A stretch of DNA of 64,000 nucleotides from Oceanitalea sp047302425 (GTDB lineage: Bacteria > Actinomycetota > Actinomycetes > Actinomycetales > Actinomycetaceae): assembly GCF_047302425.1 (NCBI RefSeq), contig NZ_CP154855.1, positions 248,001 to 312,000 on the forward strand, written 5' to 3'. The stretch's first letter is position 1; each line of letters starts with the position of its first letter. The notes below the pieces were generated by a model that was not told the DNA's origin, did not search any database, and was given only the letters and a program-made list of their open reading frames with translations. Positions 1 to 7,648 of the stretch are shown in pieces. The translations under genes were made by a program, and so were the position numbers.

Positions 1-1
1 C

Positions 2-67
2 ATCTTCGTGCTCTCGACCGCCTTCACCCGGTGGTTCCGCCGCACCGAGAGGAGGCTCGGCCAGTGA
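2..67 (+). CDS. Sugar ABC transporter permease, C-terminal end only
   Basis: Only the last 21 codons and the stop are in the window. The reading frame ends with a basic tail (residues FTRWFRRTERRLGQ) that looks like the cytoplasmic C-terminus of a MalF/UgpA-type permease. The stop codon overlaps the GTG start of the next permease gene (GTGA), the usual arrangement of paired sugar permease genes. The identification rests on this context; the fragment has no diagnostic motif of its own. Confidence 0.6.
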   Translation: MFVLSTAFTRWFRRTERRLGQ

Positions 68-969
68 CCGCCATCCCCACGACCCGCCGCCCCGACGGCC
101 TGCCGCCCGTGGTCACCGACCCGACCGAGCGTCCGCGCCGCGGGCGCCGCGACCGGGGCTGGGCCGCCGCGGCGACGACGACGGCGCTGTGGCTCTACGC
201 CGCCGTCGCCGTCGTGCCGCTGCTCATCATGCTGCTCAACTCGCTGCGCACGAACCGGGACCTGGCGACCCAGCCGCTGGGCCTGCCGCTGCAGCCGGAC
301 TTCACCAGCTACCAGCGGGCGTGGATCGAGGCGTCCTTCTCGACGTACTTCCTCAACTCGATCGTCGTCACCGTCTCCTCGGTGCTCATCGCGACGGCGG
401 TGTCGTTGCTCGCCGCCTACGCCCTGGCCCGCGCCAAGGGGCGGCTCATGTCGGTCATCGAGGCGGTCTTCGTCTCCGGCCTCATGATGCCCGTCTTCCT
501 CATGATCGTGCCGATCTTCTACCTGCTCGACTCCTTCGGGCTCATCTCCACCCGCTTCGGGCTCGTCATGGTCTACGCGGCGGTGAGCGTGCCGTTCTCG
601 GTCTTCGTCCTCACGACCTTCTTCCGGCAGCTGCCCGGGGAGCTGGAGGAGGCGGCGCGGCTCGACGGCGCCGGGCCGTTCCGGATGTTCTGGAGCGTCA
701 TGGCCCCGCTCGTGCGGCCGGCGATCGCGACCGTCGTCGTCTTCCGCTTCGTGCCGATCTGGAACGACTTCTTCTACCCGCTCATCCTCATCCGCAACCA
801 GGAGAACTACACCCTGCCGGTGGGTCTGACGAGCTTCTTCGGGGAGTACCAGACCGACTGGTCCACGCTCTTCGCCGGCCTCGTCATCGCGACCGTGCCG
901 CTCATCGTCCTCTTCCTCGTCGCCACCCGGCAGATCATCGCCGGCCTCACCGCCGGGATGGGAAAGTAG
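64..969 (+). CDS. Carbohydrate ABC transporter permease (MalG-type)
   Basis: This is a 301-residue inner-membrane permease of the MalG/CUT1 type, one half of the channel of a binding-protein-dependent sugar importer. A proline/arginine-rich cytoplasmic N-terminus is followed by about six hydrophobic helices. The EAA loop that contacts the ATPase is visible near residues 192-220 (ELEEAARLDGAGPFRMFW, then PLVRPA). The start is set at the GTG overlapping the upstream stop (GTGA), which removes 11 N-terminal residues of a longer frame and implies translational coupling. No ATPase gene lies nearby, as is usual for CUT1 systems that share MsiK. The kinase 4 bp downstream suggests an amino-sugar substrate, which is an inference. 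Confidence 0.9.
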   Translation: MTAIPTTRRPDGLPPVVTDPTERPRRGRRDRGWAAAATTTALWLYAAVAVVPLLIMLLNSLRTNRDLATQPLGLPLQPDFTSYQRAWIEASFSTYFLNSIVVTVSSVLIATAVSLLAAYALARAKGRLMSVIEAVFVSGLMMPVFLMIVPIFYLLDSFGLISTRFGLVMVYAAVSVPFSVFVLTTFFRQLPGELEEAARLDGAGPFRMFWSVMAPLVRPAIATVVVFRFVPIWNDFFYPLILIRNQENYTLPVGLTSFFGEYQTDWSTLFAGLVIATVPLIVLFLVATRQIIAGLTAGMGK

Positions 970-973
970 CGGC

Positions 974-1897
974 GTGACCACGGTCCTGGCCGTCGACCTC
1001 GGCGGCTCCGGCTCCCGGGCACGCCTCACCGGCCCGGGCGGCGTCCGGGAGGCGAGCGGCGAGCGCCTGCGGGTGAGCGCGGCCGGGCTGGTCGCGGCGC
1101 CGCTCGTCACCGCCCTCGTCGAGCGGCTGGGCGTGCGTAGCGGGGAGGTCGACGCCGTGTGCGTCGGCTCCAGCGGGATCCTCACCCTCTCCGACGGGCC
1201 GCGGGCGCTGCACGACGCCGTCCGATCCGCCCTCGGTGACGTCCCCGCCGTCGTCGCCTCCGACGCCGTCACCTCCGCGGTGGGTGCGCTCGGCGGCCAC
1301 CCGGGCGCCGTCGTCCTCACCGGCACCGGCTCGACGGCGTTGGGCACCGACCTTGCCGGCTGCTGGCGCAAGGTGGACGGCTGGGGCCACGTCCTGGGCG
1401 ACGCCGGCTCCGGTGCGTGGATCGGCATGCGCGCGCTGCAGACGGCACTCGAGCAGCACGACGGGCGCCGTTCCGACGCCGCCCGGCTCCTCGCCGTCGC
1501 CGTCGCGCGGCTCGGGGAGCCCGAGACGTGGCCGCGGCAGATCTACACGCGCGAGGACCGGGCCGGGGTGCTTGCCTCCGTCGTCCCCGACGTCGTCGCC
1601 CTCGCCGCGGACGACGACGGCGTGGCCCGGGAGATCCTGCGGCTCGCCGGCCGGGAGCTCGCCCGCAGCCTCGCGGCGGCGCTGGGCCCGCCGGTGCCGC
1701 CGCGCGCGTCGTGGACCGGCGGGATCCTCCGCTCCGAGGTCGTGCGGGAGGCGCTGAGGGACGGCCTGGCGGAGCTGCGCCCCGACGCCGTCCTCGAGCC
1801 CCCGCGCGGCACCGCGCTCGACGGCGCCGACCTGCTCGCCCGCCGCGCGCTGGCCGGAGATCTCGAACCGTCCGAGCCGCTCCTCAGCATCCGCTGA
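974..1897 (+). CDS. BadF/BadG/NagK-type amino-sugar kinase
   Basis: This 307-residue protein belongs to the BadF/BadG/BcrA/BcrD ATPase superfamily of the actin-like fold, which includes GlcNAc kinase and MurNAc/GlcNAc kinase (MurK). The phosphate-1 motif DLGGSGSRARL is at the N-terminus, the phosphate-2 motif GTGSTALGTD lies near residue 118, and the hallmark GWGHVLGDAGSGAWIG follows. It starts with GTG 4 bp after the permease stop, so it is in the same operon. Together with a sugar importer and the NamZ-type hydrolase at 7.6-9.2 kb, phosphorylation of imported GlcNAc or MurNAc is the likeliest role. The exact sugar cannot be read from sequence. Confidence 0.85.
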   Translation: MTTVLAVDLGGSGSRARLTGPGGVREASGERLRVSAAGLVAAPLVTALVERLGVRSGEVDAVCVGSSGILTLSDGPRALHDAVRSALGDVPAVVASDAVTSAVGALGGHPGAVVLTGTGSTALGTDLAGCWRKVDGWGHVLGDAGSGAWIGMRALQTALEQHDGRRSDAARLLAVAVARLGEPETWPRQIYTREDRAGVLASVVPDVVALAADDDGVAREILRLAGRELARSLAAALGPPVPPRASWTGGILRSEVVREALRDGLAELRPDAVLEPPRGTALDGADLLARRALAGDLEPSEPLLSIR

Positions 1898-1934
1898 GCC
1901 GCCCCGGGCGGGCGCGAGGAGGAGACCGTGTCGC

Positions 1935-1977
1935 GAGACGTTCAACTGACTCGCCTGGTGAATCAGTTGAACGTCTC
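1935..1977. terminator. Perfect 15-bp inverted repeat between convergent genes
   Basis: Arms 1935-1949 (GAGACGTTCAACTGA) and 1963-1977 are perfect complements with a 13-nt loop. It lies between the kinase gene (+) and the aldolase gene (-), where a bidirectional terminator is expected. There is no T-run, and the arms are much less GC-rich than the surroundings, so an operator or mobile palindrome is an alternative. Confidence 0.55.
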
Positions 1978-2013
1978 CGCACCAGGTCACCCCCTGGCGC
2001 CCCGGCCGCGGAG

Positions 2014-2814
2014 TCAGTAGGAGCCGCGCTCCTCCTGCTCGGTGGCGGTGAACCGGGCCGCGAGCGCCTCGGTGCTGCGGGCCAGGAGCGCGACGTCGGC
2101 GCCGACGAGGACGAAGCTCGCGCCGGCGTCGAGGTAGGACTGGGCCACGGCGGGGTCGAAGGCGTTGACGCCCACCGGCTTGCCGGCCGCGCGCACGCCG
2201 GCGAAGGCGCGGTGCACGGCGGCGACGACCTCGGGGTGGGTCTGCTGCCCGAGCAGCCCCATGGAGGCGGCGAGGTCGGAGGGACCGACGAAGACGCCGT
2301 CGACGCCGTCGACCGCGGCGATCTCCGCGGCCGCATCCACCCCCTCCGCGGTCTCGACCTGGACGAGGAGGGACACGTGCTCGGCGGCGTCGGCGAGGTA
2401 GTCGTCCACGCGGTTCCAGCGGGCCGAGCGGGCCAGCGCCGAGCCGACCCCGCGGATGCCGCGCGGCGGGTAGTGGACGGCGCGGACGAGCTCGCGGGCC
2501 TGCTCGGCCGTGGAGACCATCGGCACGAGGAGGGTCTGGGCGCCCAGGTCGAGGACCTGCTTGATCGTCACCGGGTCGTGGGAGGGCACGCGGACGACGG
2601 GCGTCACCGGGTAGGCGGCCACGGCCTGGAGCTGCAGGAGCGTCGTGCCGAGGTCGTTGGGGCCGTGCTCCTGGTCGATGAGCAGCCAGTCGATGCCGGA
2701 GCCGGCGACGATCTCGGCGGCCACGGTGCTGCCCGAGCACACCCAGATCCCGGCGAGCGGGCGGGTGGCGGCGGCGAGCGCGTCGCGCAGCGTGGGGCTC
2801 AGACGAAGCGGCAC
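2014..2814 (-). CDS. hpaI: HpcH/HpaI-family aldolase
   Basis: This 266-residue protein is a class II metal-dependent aldolase of the HpcH/HpaI family (4-hydroxy-2-oxoheptanedioate aldolase type), which cleaves 4-hydroxy-2-oxoacids to pyruvate and an aldehyde. Visible family segments are LLIDQEHGPND, VPMVSTAEQARELVRAVHYPP, VQVETAEGV (metal-binding Glu) and VGPSDLAASMG (metal-binding Asp). The GTG start at 2814 overlaps the end of the hydratase gene by 16 bp and gives the normal family length; a longer frame would run far into the hydratase gene. With HpaH upstream the pair performs the last two steps of the homoprotocatechuate meta pathway or an analogous route. No ring-cleavage genes are in the window, so the substrate is uncertain. 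Confidence 0.88.
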   Translation of the reverse strand: MPLRLSPTLRDALAAATRPLAGIWVCSGSTVAAEIVAGSGIDWLLIDQEHGPNDLGTTLLQLQAVAAYPVTPVVRVPSHDPVTIKQVLDLGAQTLLVPMVSTAEQARELVRAVHYPPRGIRGVGSALARSARWNRVDDYLADAAEHVSLLVQVETAEGVDAAAEIAAVDGVDGVFVGPSDLAASMGLLGQQTHPEVVAAVHRAFAGVRAAGKPVGVNAFDPAVAQSYLDAGASFVLVGADVALLARSTEALAARFTATEQEERGSY

Positions 2815-3590
2815 GAGATCGTCCCCATCTCCCGGTAGTCGGCGAGCACGGTGTCGCCCCGCTCCACCCACATGGGGCGGGTGAAGGAGCCGGCGAGGAC
2901 GATCTCCCCGGCCTCGAGGCGGTCCCCGTGCTGGGCGAGCTTGTTGGCCAGCCACGCGACGCCCGTGGCCGGGTGGTTGAGGACCGCGGCCGCGACGCCA
3001 GACTCCTCGATCGTCTCGTTGCGGTAGAGCAGCGCCGAGACCCAGCGCAGGTCGAGGGCGCCGACCTCCACCGGGTTACCGCCGTAGACGAGCCCGCCGA
3101 AGGCCGCGTTGTCGCTGATCGTGTCGACGATCGTGCGGCCCTGGAGCTCGATGCGCGAGGAGAGGATCTCCAGCGCCGGGACGACGTACTCGGTGGCGCG
3201 CAGGACGTCGAAGACGGTGACGTGCGGTCCCTCGAGCGGGCGGGCCAGCCGAAAGGCGAGCTCGACCTCGATGCGGACGTTGGAGAAGCGGTCGAAGTCG
3301 ATGACCGAGCCGTTCTCGAAGACGGCGTCGGCGAAGATCGCGCCGTAGTCCGGCTCGGTGATGCCGGTGGCCTCCTGCATGACCCGGGAGGTCAGCCCGA
3401 TCTTGCGGCCCACGAGCCGGCGCCCGGCCGCGACCCCGCGGCGGCGCCACTCGTTCTGCACCGCGTAGGAGTCGTCGACGGTCATGCCCGGGTACCGGGC
3501 CGTGAGCAGCGGGACGGTCGCGCGGTCCCGCTCGGCGGCGGCGAGCTCGTCGGCGATCGCGACGATCGTGCCGTCGTCGAGAGTCGTCAT
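2799..3590 (-). CDS. hpaH: 2-oxo-hepta-3-ene-1,7-dioate hydratase / 2-keto-4-pentenoate hydratase family
   Basis: The 263-residue product is a member of the fumarylacetoacetate-hydrolase-fold hydratases (HpaH/MhpD/XylJ), which hydrate a 2-oxo-alkenoate using a divalent metal. Family features are YAVQNEWRRRG near residue 40, GRKIGLTSRVMQ, ITEPDYGAIFADAVFENGS, RIEVELAFRLARPLEG (metal-binding Glu residues) and LAQHGDRLEAGEIVLAGSFT near the C-terminus. It starts with ATG after the purine-rich GGAG of AATGAGGAGCACC-like sequence. The aldolase gene overlaps its 3' end, so both are co-transcribed. A 10-bp palindrome 43 bp upstream is a candidate operator. Confidence 0.88.
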   Translation of the reverse strand: MTTLDDGTIVAIADELAAAERDRATVPLLTARYPGMTVDDSYAVQNEWRRRGVAAGRRLVGRKIGLTSRVMQEATGITEPDYGAIFADAVFENGSVIDFDRFSNVRIEVELAFRLARPLEGPHVTVFDVLRATEYVVPALEILSSRIELQGRTIVDTISDNAAFGGLVYGGNPVEVGALDLRWVSALLYRNETIEESGVAAAVLNHPATGVAWLANKLAQHGDRLEAGEIVLAGSFTRPMWVERGDTVLADYREMGTISCRFV

Positions 3591-3632
3591 GGCTGGTGCT
3601 CCTCATCGAATCCCGTACCCGGACTCCTTGGA

Positions 3633-3642
3633 TCGTATACGA
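3633..3642. promoter_or_regulatory. Candidate GntR/FCD-type operator upstream of hpaH
   Basis: TCGTATACGA is a perfect 10-bp palindrome lying 43 bp upstream of the hpaH start codon. It resembles the NGTATACN core known for several FCD-type GntR regulators. No regulator gene is adjacent, so the assignment is an inference from sequence and position. Confidence 0.35.
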
Positions 3643-3662
3643 AGAAGAGCGGTCTGTTCCGG

Positions 3663-4496
3663 TCAGTCGGTGAAGATCTTGCCCACCGGCTCGCGCTTCT
3701 CGGCCTGGAAACGGTCCTCGGTGCGCCCGTAGGCCCAATACCCGGAGATCGACACCTGCGAGCGCTCGAGCTCGCGGTGGGCGAAGAGCACGTCGCGCAG
3801 CGCCTTGACCGCCTCGCGCTCGCCGTGGGCGAAGGCGCAGACCCGGCCCTCGCGCCAGGGCAGGGCGGCGACGGCGTCGGCGAGGATCGTCGTCGTGCCC
3901 GCCGGGGCGTCGCCGCGGTGCAGCCACCGGACCTCCACGCCGGCGGGAGCGCGCAGCGGCAGCTCGTCCTCCGGTCCGCCCACCTCGATGAGCGCGGCGC
4001 CCACGGCGTCGTCGGGGAGCACCTCGAGGGACGCCGCGATGGCCGGGAGGGAGGACTCGTCGCCCGCGTAGAGGTGCCAGTCCGCCGTCGGGTCGGCGTT
4101 GAAGGCGCCGCCGGGGCCGGAGAGGACGACACGCTCGCCGGGCTGCGCGCGCTCGGCCCACGGGCCGGCGAGGCCCTCCGCGCCGTGGACGACGAAGTCG
4201 ATCGACAGCCACTGCTCGGCCTCGTTGACCTCACGCACCGTGTAGGTGCGGGTGACCGGCAGGTCCTCCGGTGCCAGGTGCTCACGCAGGGCGGCGACGT
4301 CGTAGGGCGGCTCGAGGCCGAGCTCGGGCTTGGCGAAGAAGATCTTCACGTAGCTGTCGGTGCAGCTGCTGGGCTCGAAGGAGGAGAAGTTCGGCCCGCC
4401 GAGGTAGAGCCGCACCATGTGCGGGGTCAGCTGCTCGCGGCGGATGACCTCGAGGATCGTCTGGGGCTTCCGGCGGCGGACGGGACGGTCGGTCAC
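3663..4496 (-). CDS. Siderophore-interacting protein (FAD-dependent ferric-siderophore reductase)
   Basis: This 277-residue protein belongs to the SIP/ViuB family, which reduces ferric siderophores in the cytoplasm with NAD(P)H and FAD. The FAD-binding motif TRTYTVREV is near residue 78, the phosphate/ring segment AGPWAERAQPGERVVLSGPG follows, and the family segment YAGDESSLPAIAASLEVLP lies in the middle. The C-terminal nucleotide-binding part ends with WAYGRTEDRFQAEKR. The GTG start at 4496 begins the conserved domain after VTDRPVRRRKPQ; the longer upstream frame runs into the next gene. It is transcribed alone. No clear IdeR/DtxR box was found upstream, although iron control would be expected for the family. 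Confidence 0.9.
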   Translation of the reverse strand: MTDRPVRRRKPQTILEVIRREQLTPHMVRLYLGGPNFSSFEPSSCTDSYVKIFFAKPELGLEPPYDVAALREHLAPEDLPVTRTYTVREVNEAEQWLSIDFVVHGAEGLAGPWAERAQPGERVVLSGPGGAFNADPTADWHLYAGDESSLPAIAASLEVLPDDAVGAALIEVGGPEDELPLRAPAGVEVRWLHRGDAPAGTTTILADAVAALPWREGRVCAFAHGEREAVKALRDVLFAHRELERSQVSISGYWAYGRTEDRFQAEKREPVGKIFTD

Positions 4497-4573
4497 AGGT
4501 CTCCTTTTGGCGATATCTCGGGCAAATTCCACTGTACTCGACGCTTCTCGGACGTCTCCAGGGTGCCCACGCC

Positions 4574-7500
4574 TCAGCGGGTGGCCTCCTCGAGCAGCTC
4601 GACGACGTGCCGGTAGGGCCGCCCCGTCGCCGCGGTCATGCCCATCTCGCAGGTGCGGTTGCACGAGGCGTAGCCGTCGAAGGGGCCCGCCGCGCACTCG
4701 ACGGCGGAGATCTCGGCGGCCTCCCGCTCGGTCGCGCCGGCCGGCAGCTCGGGGTGGAGCATGCCGCGGTCACCGGCGGTCCCGCAGCAGCCCCACTCGA
4801 CCGGCACCGTGACCTCCCGCGCCACGGCGCCCGCGACGGCGGTGAGGTCCTCGACCGCACCGAGGTGGACGGCCGAGCAGGTCGGGTGGACGGCGAGCCG
4901 GTCGAGCAGCGCGTCCTGTGGGACCGTGAGGCGCCCGAGCAGGTGGGTGCGGGTGAAGGTGACGGCATCGACGACCCGGACCTGGGCCCAACGCGCGGCC
5001 GCGTCCCCGGTGAGGCGCGATCCGATCGACTCCAGGCCGTGGGTGCAGCTCGTCGCGTCGCACACGAGTGGGAGACGGCCGCCGTCGGTCAGCGACCACA
5101 CGGACTCGGCGACGCGGGAGGCCATCTCGGCCGCGCCGTCGACCAGGCCCTTGGACTCCCACACCGTGCCGCAGCACAGGCCGTCGATGCCGTCGGGCAC
5201 GACCAGGCGCACGCCCGCCCGCTCGCACAGTGCGGCGAAGGCCGCTCCGGCGCCGAGGCCGTCCCCCTCGGCCGCGAAGAGCGAGCCGATGCAGGCGGGG
5301 AAGAAGACGGCGTCGTACCGGGCCGGGAACAACTCTGCTGTCGGCGAGGGGGTTGGTGGGGGGAGCGGGAGGGTGCTGCGGGCGCGGCCGGGACCCGGCA
5401 ACCCGCCGTCGACGTGCGGGACCGTGTCACGCCCGCGCTGGCCGACGACGGCGCGCACCGCCGTCGTCGTCGCGGACAGGACCGGCCCCGGCACGTGGTC
5501 GGCGGCCGCGAGCGCCCCGCGCAGTGCCGCCGTCGCCGGCTCCCACGCCTGGGCGAGACGGCGGCCGACGGCCTGGGCGACCGGCCCGTTCGCGGCGGCC
5601 CGGCGCTGCTTCATGACGGCACCGGTGTCGATGTCGACGGGGCAGGCCACCCGGCACAGGGAGTCGGCCGCGCAGGTCTGGACCGCGGCGTAGTCGTAGT
5701 CCCGCTCGAGCTCGGCGCGCCGCTCCGGCCCGGAGTCGGCGGCCTCGCGGAGCAGGGCGATGCGCTGGCGCGGGGTCGTCGTCGTGTGCCGCGACGGGCA
5801 GGCGGGCTCGCAGAAGCCGCACTCGACGCAGCGGTCGAGCTCGGGGTGGACCTGCGGGTAGCGCTTGAGGTCGCGCAGGTGGATCGTCGGGTCCTCGCTG
5901 ATGACGACGCCCGGCGCGAGGATGCCGCGCGGGTCGCACAGCCGCTTGATCTCGCGCATGACCCCGTACAGCTCGTCGCCGTACTGGCGCCGGACGAAGG
6001 GCGCCATCATCCGGCCGGTGCCGTGCTCGGCCTTGAGCGAGCCCCCGGCGTCGAGGACGAGCCCGGTGAGCTCCTCGCTGAAGGCCGCGTACGCGTCGCG
6101 GGCGCGGGGGTCGCCGAGGTCGGGACTGATCATGAAGTGGAGGTTGGCGTCCTTGGCGTGCCCGAAGGTCACGGCGTCGGCGTAGCCGTAGCGCGCGAGC
6201 AGCCCCTCCAGCGAGCTCACCGTGCCGGTGAGCGCCGAGCGGGGGACGACGACGTCCTCGAGCATCGCCGTCGTCCCGGTGGGTCGGGCTCCGGCGACGG
6301 CGGCGTACAGGCCCTTGCGCACCTGCCACATCGCCGCCCGCGAGCGGGGGTCGGTGCTCAGCGGCGTCGCGACGACGGGTGCGGTCCCGGCCAGGAACGG
6401 CTCGGCCCCGGCGACCAGCGCCGCCAGTCCCTCGGGGGTGGCGTGCTGCAGCTCGACGAGCAGGGCGGTGTGCCTGTCGACCGCGAGCTCGCGCAGCACC
6501 GGGTCGGCGCGCGGGTCGCGCTGGGCCACCCGCAGGGCCGCGGCGTCCATGAGCTCGACGGCCACCGCGCCCGTCGCCGCGACGGCGGGCAGCGCGGCGG
6601 TGGCCGAGCCGATCGAGTCGAGCACGAGCAGTGCGGTCGCGGCGTGCGGGAGCAGCGGCACGGTCCGCAGGGTCACCTCGGCGAGGTAGGCGAGCGTGCC
6701 CTCGGACCCGACGACGAGGTGGGCGAGGATCTCGACGGCGGAGTCGTGGTCGAGGAGGGCGTTGAGCCCGTAGCCCATCGTGTTCTTCATCGAGAACTGG
6801 TGCTCGATCGCACGGCGCAGCTCCGGCCGCGAGCGCACATGGTCGCGCAGGCGCAGGAGCCCGGCGTGAAGCTCGGGCTCGCGGGCGGCGAGGAGCGCGT
6901 CGGCGTGCGGAGCGGCGGTGTCGATGACCGTGCCGCTCGGCAGGACGAGGACCATCGAGTCCAGGGTGCGGTAGGCGGTGGCCGTCGTCCCGGACGTCAT
7001 CCCCGAGGAGTTGTTGGCGACCACCCCGCCGATCGTGCAGGCGATCTCGCTCGCCGGGTCGGGGCCCAGGCGCCGGCCGTGCCGGGCCAGGGCGGTGTTG
7101 ACCCGGCGCAGGACCGCCCCCGGCTGGCAGCGCACCCGGGCGCCGCCGTCGAGCACCTCGATGTCCTGCTGGTGGCGGCGGGCGTCGACGAGGACGCCGT
7201 CGGTCACCGCCTGCCCGGACAGGCTGGTGCCACCGGCGCGGAAGGTGAGCGGCACGGGGGCCGGAGAGCGTCCGGCGGCGGCCATGACGGCGGCAACCTG
7301 CTCCACCGAGGTGGCCGTGACGACCGCGCCCGGACGCAGCAGGTAGTGGGAGGCGTCGTGGGCGAGGCGGGCGCGGTCTGTCTCCCGGGTGCTCAGGCCA
7401 CCGGGGCCGGCGGCCGCCGCGACGGCCGTGAGGTCAAGGGGCGAGCCCCTGTCGGAGCTAAGTGCACTCTCGGCGGTAACTGCACTGTCGGCGACAAGTG

Positions 7501-7648
7501 AGCTGTCGGCGGTAACTGCACTGTCGGCGACAAGTGAGCTGTCGGCGACAAGTGAGCTGTCGGCGGTAAGTGAGCTGTCGGCGGGGTGGGGGGACGGGTG
7601 GGCGGGCCCGGTGACCCAGGCCCGCCTCCGCCCGTCAGAGCGAGTCAC
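4574..7648 (-). CDS. FAD/Fe-S D-lactate or glycolate-type dehydrogenase (YdiJ-like fusion)
   Basis: This large protein (about 1024 aa) fuses an FAD-linked oxidase with an iron-sulfur electron-transfer module. In order: a low-complexity N-terminus made of hexapeptide repeats (about residues 24-66), a PCMH-type FAD-binding domain (about 80-260, with FRAGGTSLSGQ and GGVVANNSSGM), an FAD-oxidase C-terminal domain (VTFGHAKDANLHFM, LKAEHGTGRMMAPF), two Cys-rich 4Fe-4S motifs (CVECGFCEPACP near 604 and CAADSLCRVACP near 660), and two CCG domains (CCGTVWESKG near 826, CCGTAGDRG near 953). This order matches membrane-associated D-lactate/D-2-hydroxyacid dehydrogenases that pass electrons to quinone. 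The first usable start is the GTG at 7648, 14 bp inside the end of the NamZ gene; no start codon lies between the repeats and the FAD domain. Confidence 0.85.
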   Translation of the reverse strand: MTRSDGRRRAWVTGPAHPSPHPADSSLTADSSLVADSSLVADSAVTADSSLVADSAVTAESALSSDRGSPLDLTAVAAAAGPGGLSTRETDRARLAHDASHYLLRPGAVVTATSVEQVAAVMAAAGRSPAPVPLTFRAGGTSLSGQAVTDGVLVDARRHQQDIEVLDGGARVRCQPGAVLRRVNTALARHGRRLGPDPASEIACTIGGVVANNSSGMTSGTTATAYRTLDSMVLVLPSGTVIDTAAPHADALLAAREPELHAGLLRLRDHVRSRPELRRAIEHQFSMKNTMGYGLNALLDHDSAVEILAHLVVGSEGTLAYLAEVTLRTVPLLPHAATALLVLDSIGSATAALPAVAATGAVAVELMDAAALRVAQRDPRADPVLRELAVDRHTALLVELQHATPEGLAALVAGAEPFLAGTAPVVATPLSTDPRSRAAMWQVRKGLYAAVAGARPTGTTAMLEDVVVPRSALTGTVSSLEGLLARYGYADAVTFGHAKDANLHFMISPDLGDPRARDAYAAFSEELTGLVLDAGGSLKAEHGTGRMMAPFVRRQYGDELYGVMREIKRLCDPRGILAPGVVISEDPTIHLRDLKRYPQVHPELDRCVECGFCEPACPSRHTTTTPRQRIALLREAADSGPERRAELERDYDYAAVQTCAADSLCRVACPVDIDTGAVMKQRRAAANGPVAQAVGRRLAQAWEPATAALRGALAAADHVPGPVLSATTTAVRAVVGQRGRDTVPHVDGGLPGPGRARSTLPLPPPTPSPTAELFPARYDAVFFPACIGSLFAAEGDGLGAGAAFAALCERAGVRLVVPDGIDGLCCGTVWESKGLVDGAAEMASRVAESVWSLTDGGRLPLVCDATSCTHGLESIGSRLTGDAAARWAQVRVVDAVTFTRTHLLGRLTVPQDALLDRLAVHPTCSAVHLGAVEDLTAVAGAVAREVTVPVEWGCCGTAGDRGMLHPELPAGATEREAAEISAVECAAGPFDGYASCNRTCEMGMTAATGRPYRHVVELLEEATR
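7452..7577 (-). repeat. Seven tandem 18-bp repeats inside the dehydrogenase N-terminus
   Basis: Seven consecutive 18-bp units (7452-7469, 7470-7487, 7488-7505, 7506-7523, 7524-7541, 7542-7559, 7560-7577) plus a partial eighth. On the coding strand the two main forms are CAGCTCACTTGTCGCCGA and CAGTGCAGTTACCGCCGA. Because 18 is a multiple of three, the array is translated as a hexapeptide repeat of the type L-V/T-A-D-S-S/A without breaking the frame. The most degenerate unit is the one nearest the FAD domain. Confidence 0.95.

Noticed and set aside
947..2740. Long minus-strand frame of 597 codons over the kinase and aldolase genes
   Set aside because: Arg/Ala/Gly/Pro-rich translation without family motifs; it is the complementary frame of GC-rich genes.
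4497..4573. IdeR/DtxR iron box ahead of the siderophore reductase
   Set aside because: No TTAGG..CCTAA-like dyad was found in the 77 bp between the genes.
4607..7501. 964-codon plus-strand frame opposite the dehydrogenase
   Set aside because: Composition typical of an antisense shadow; the dehydrogenase on the other strand has full domain support.
7452..7577. CRISPR or protein-binding iteron array
   Set aside because: Units are contiguous 18-bp repeats without spacers and are translated in frame.
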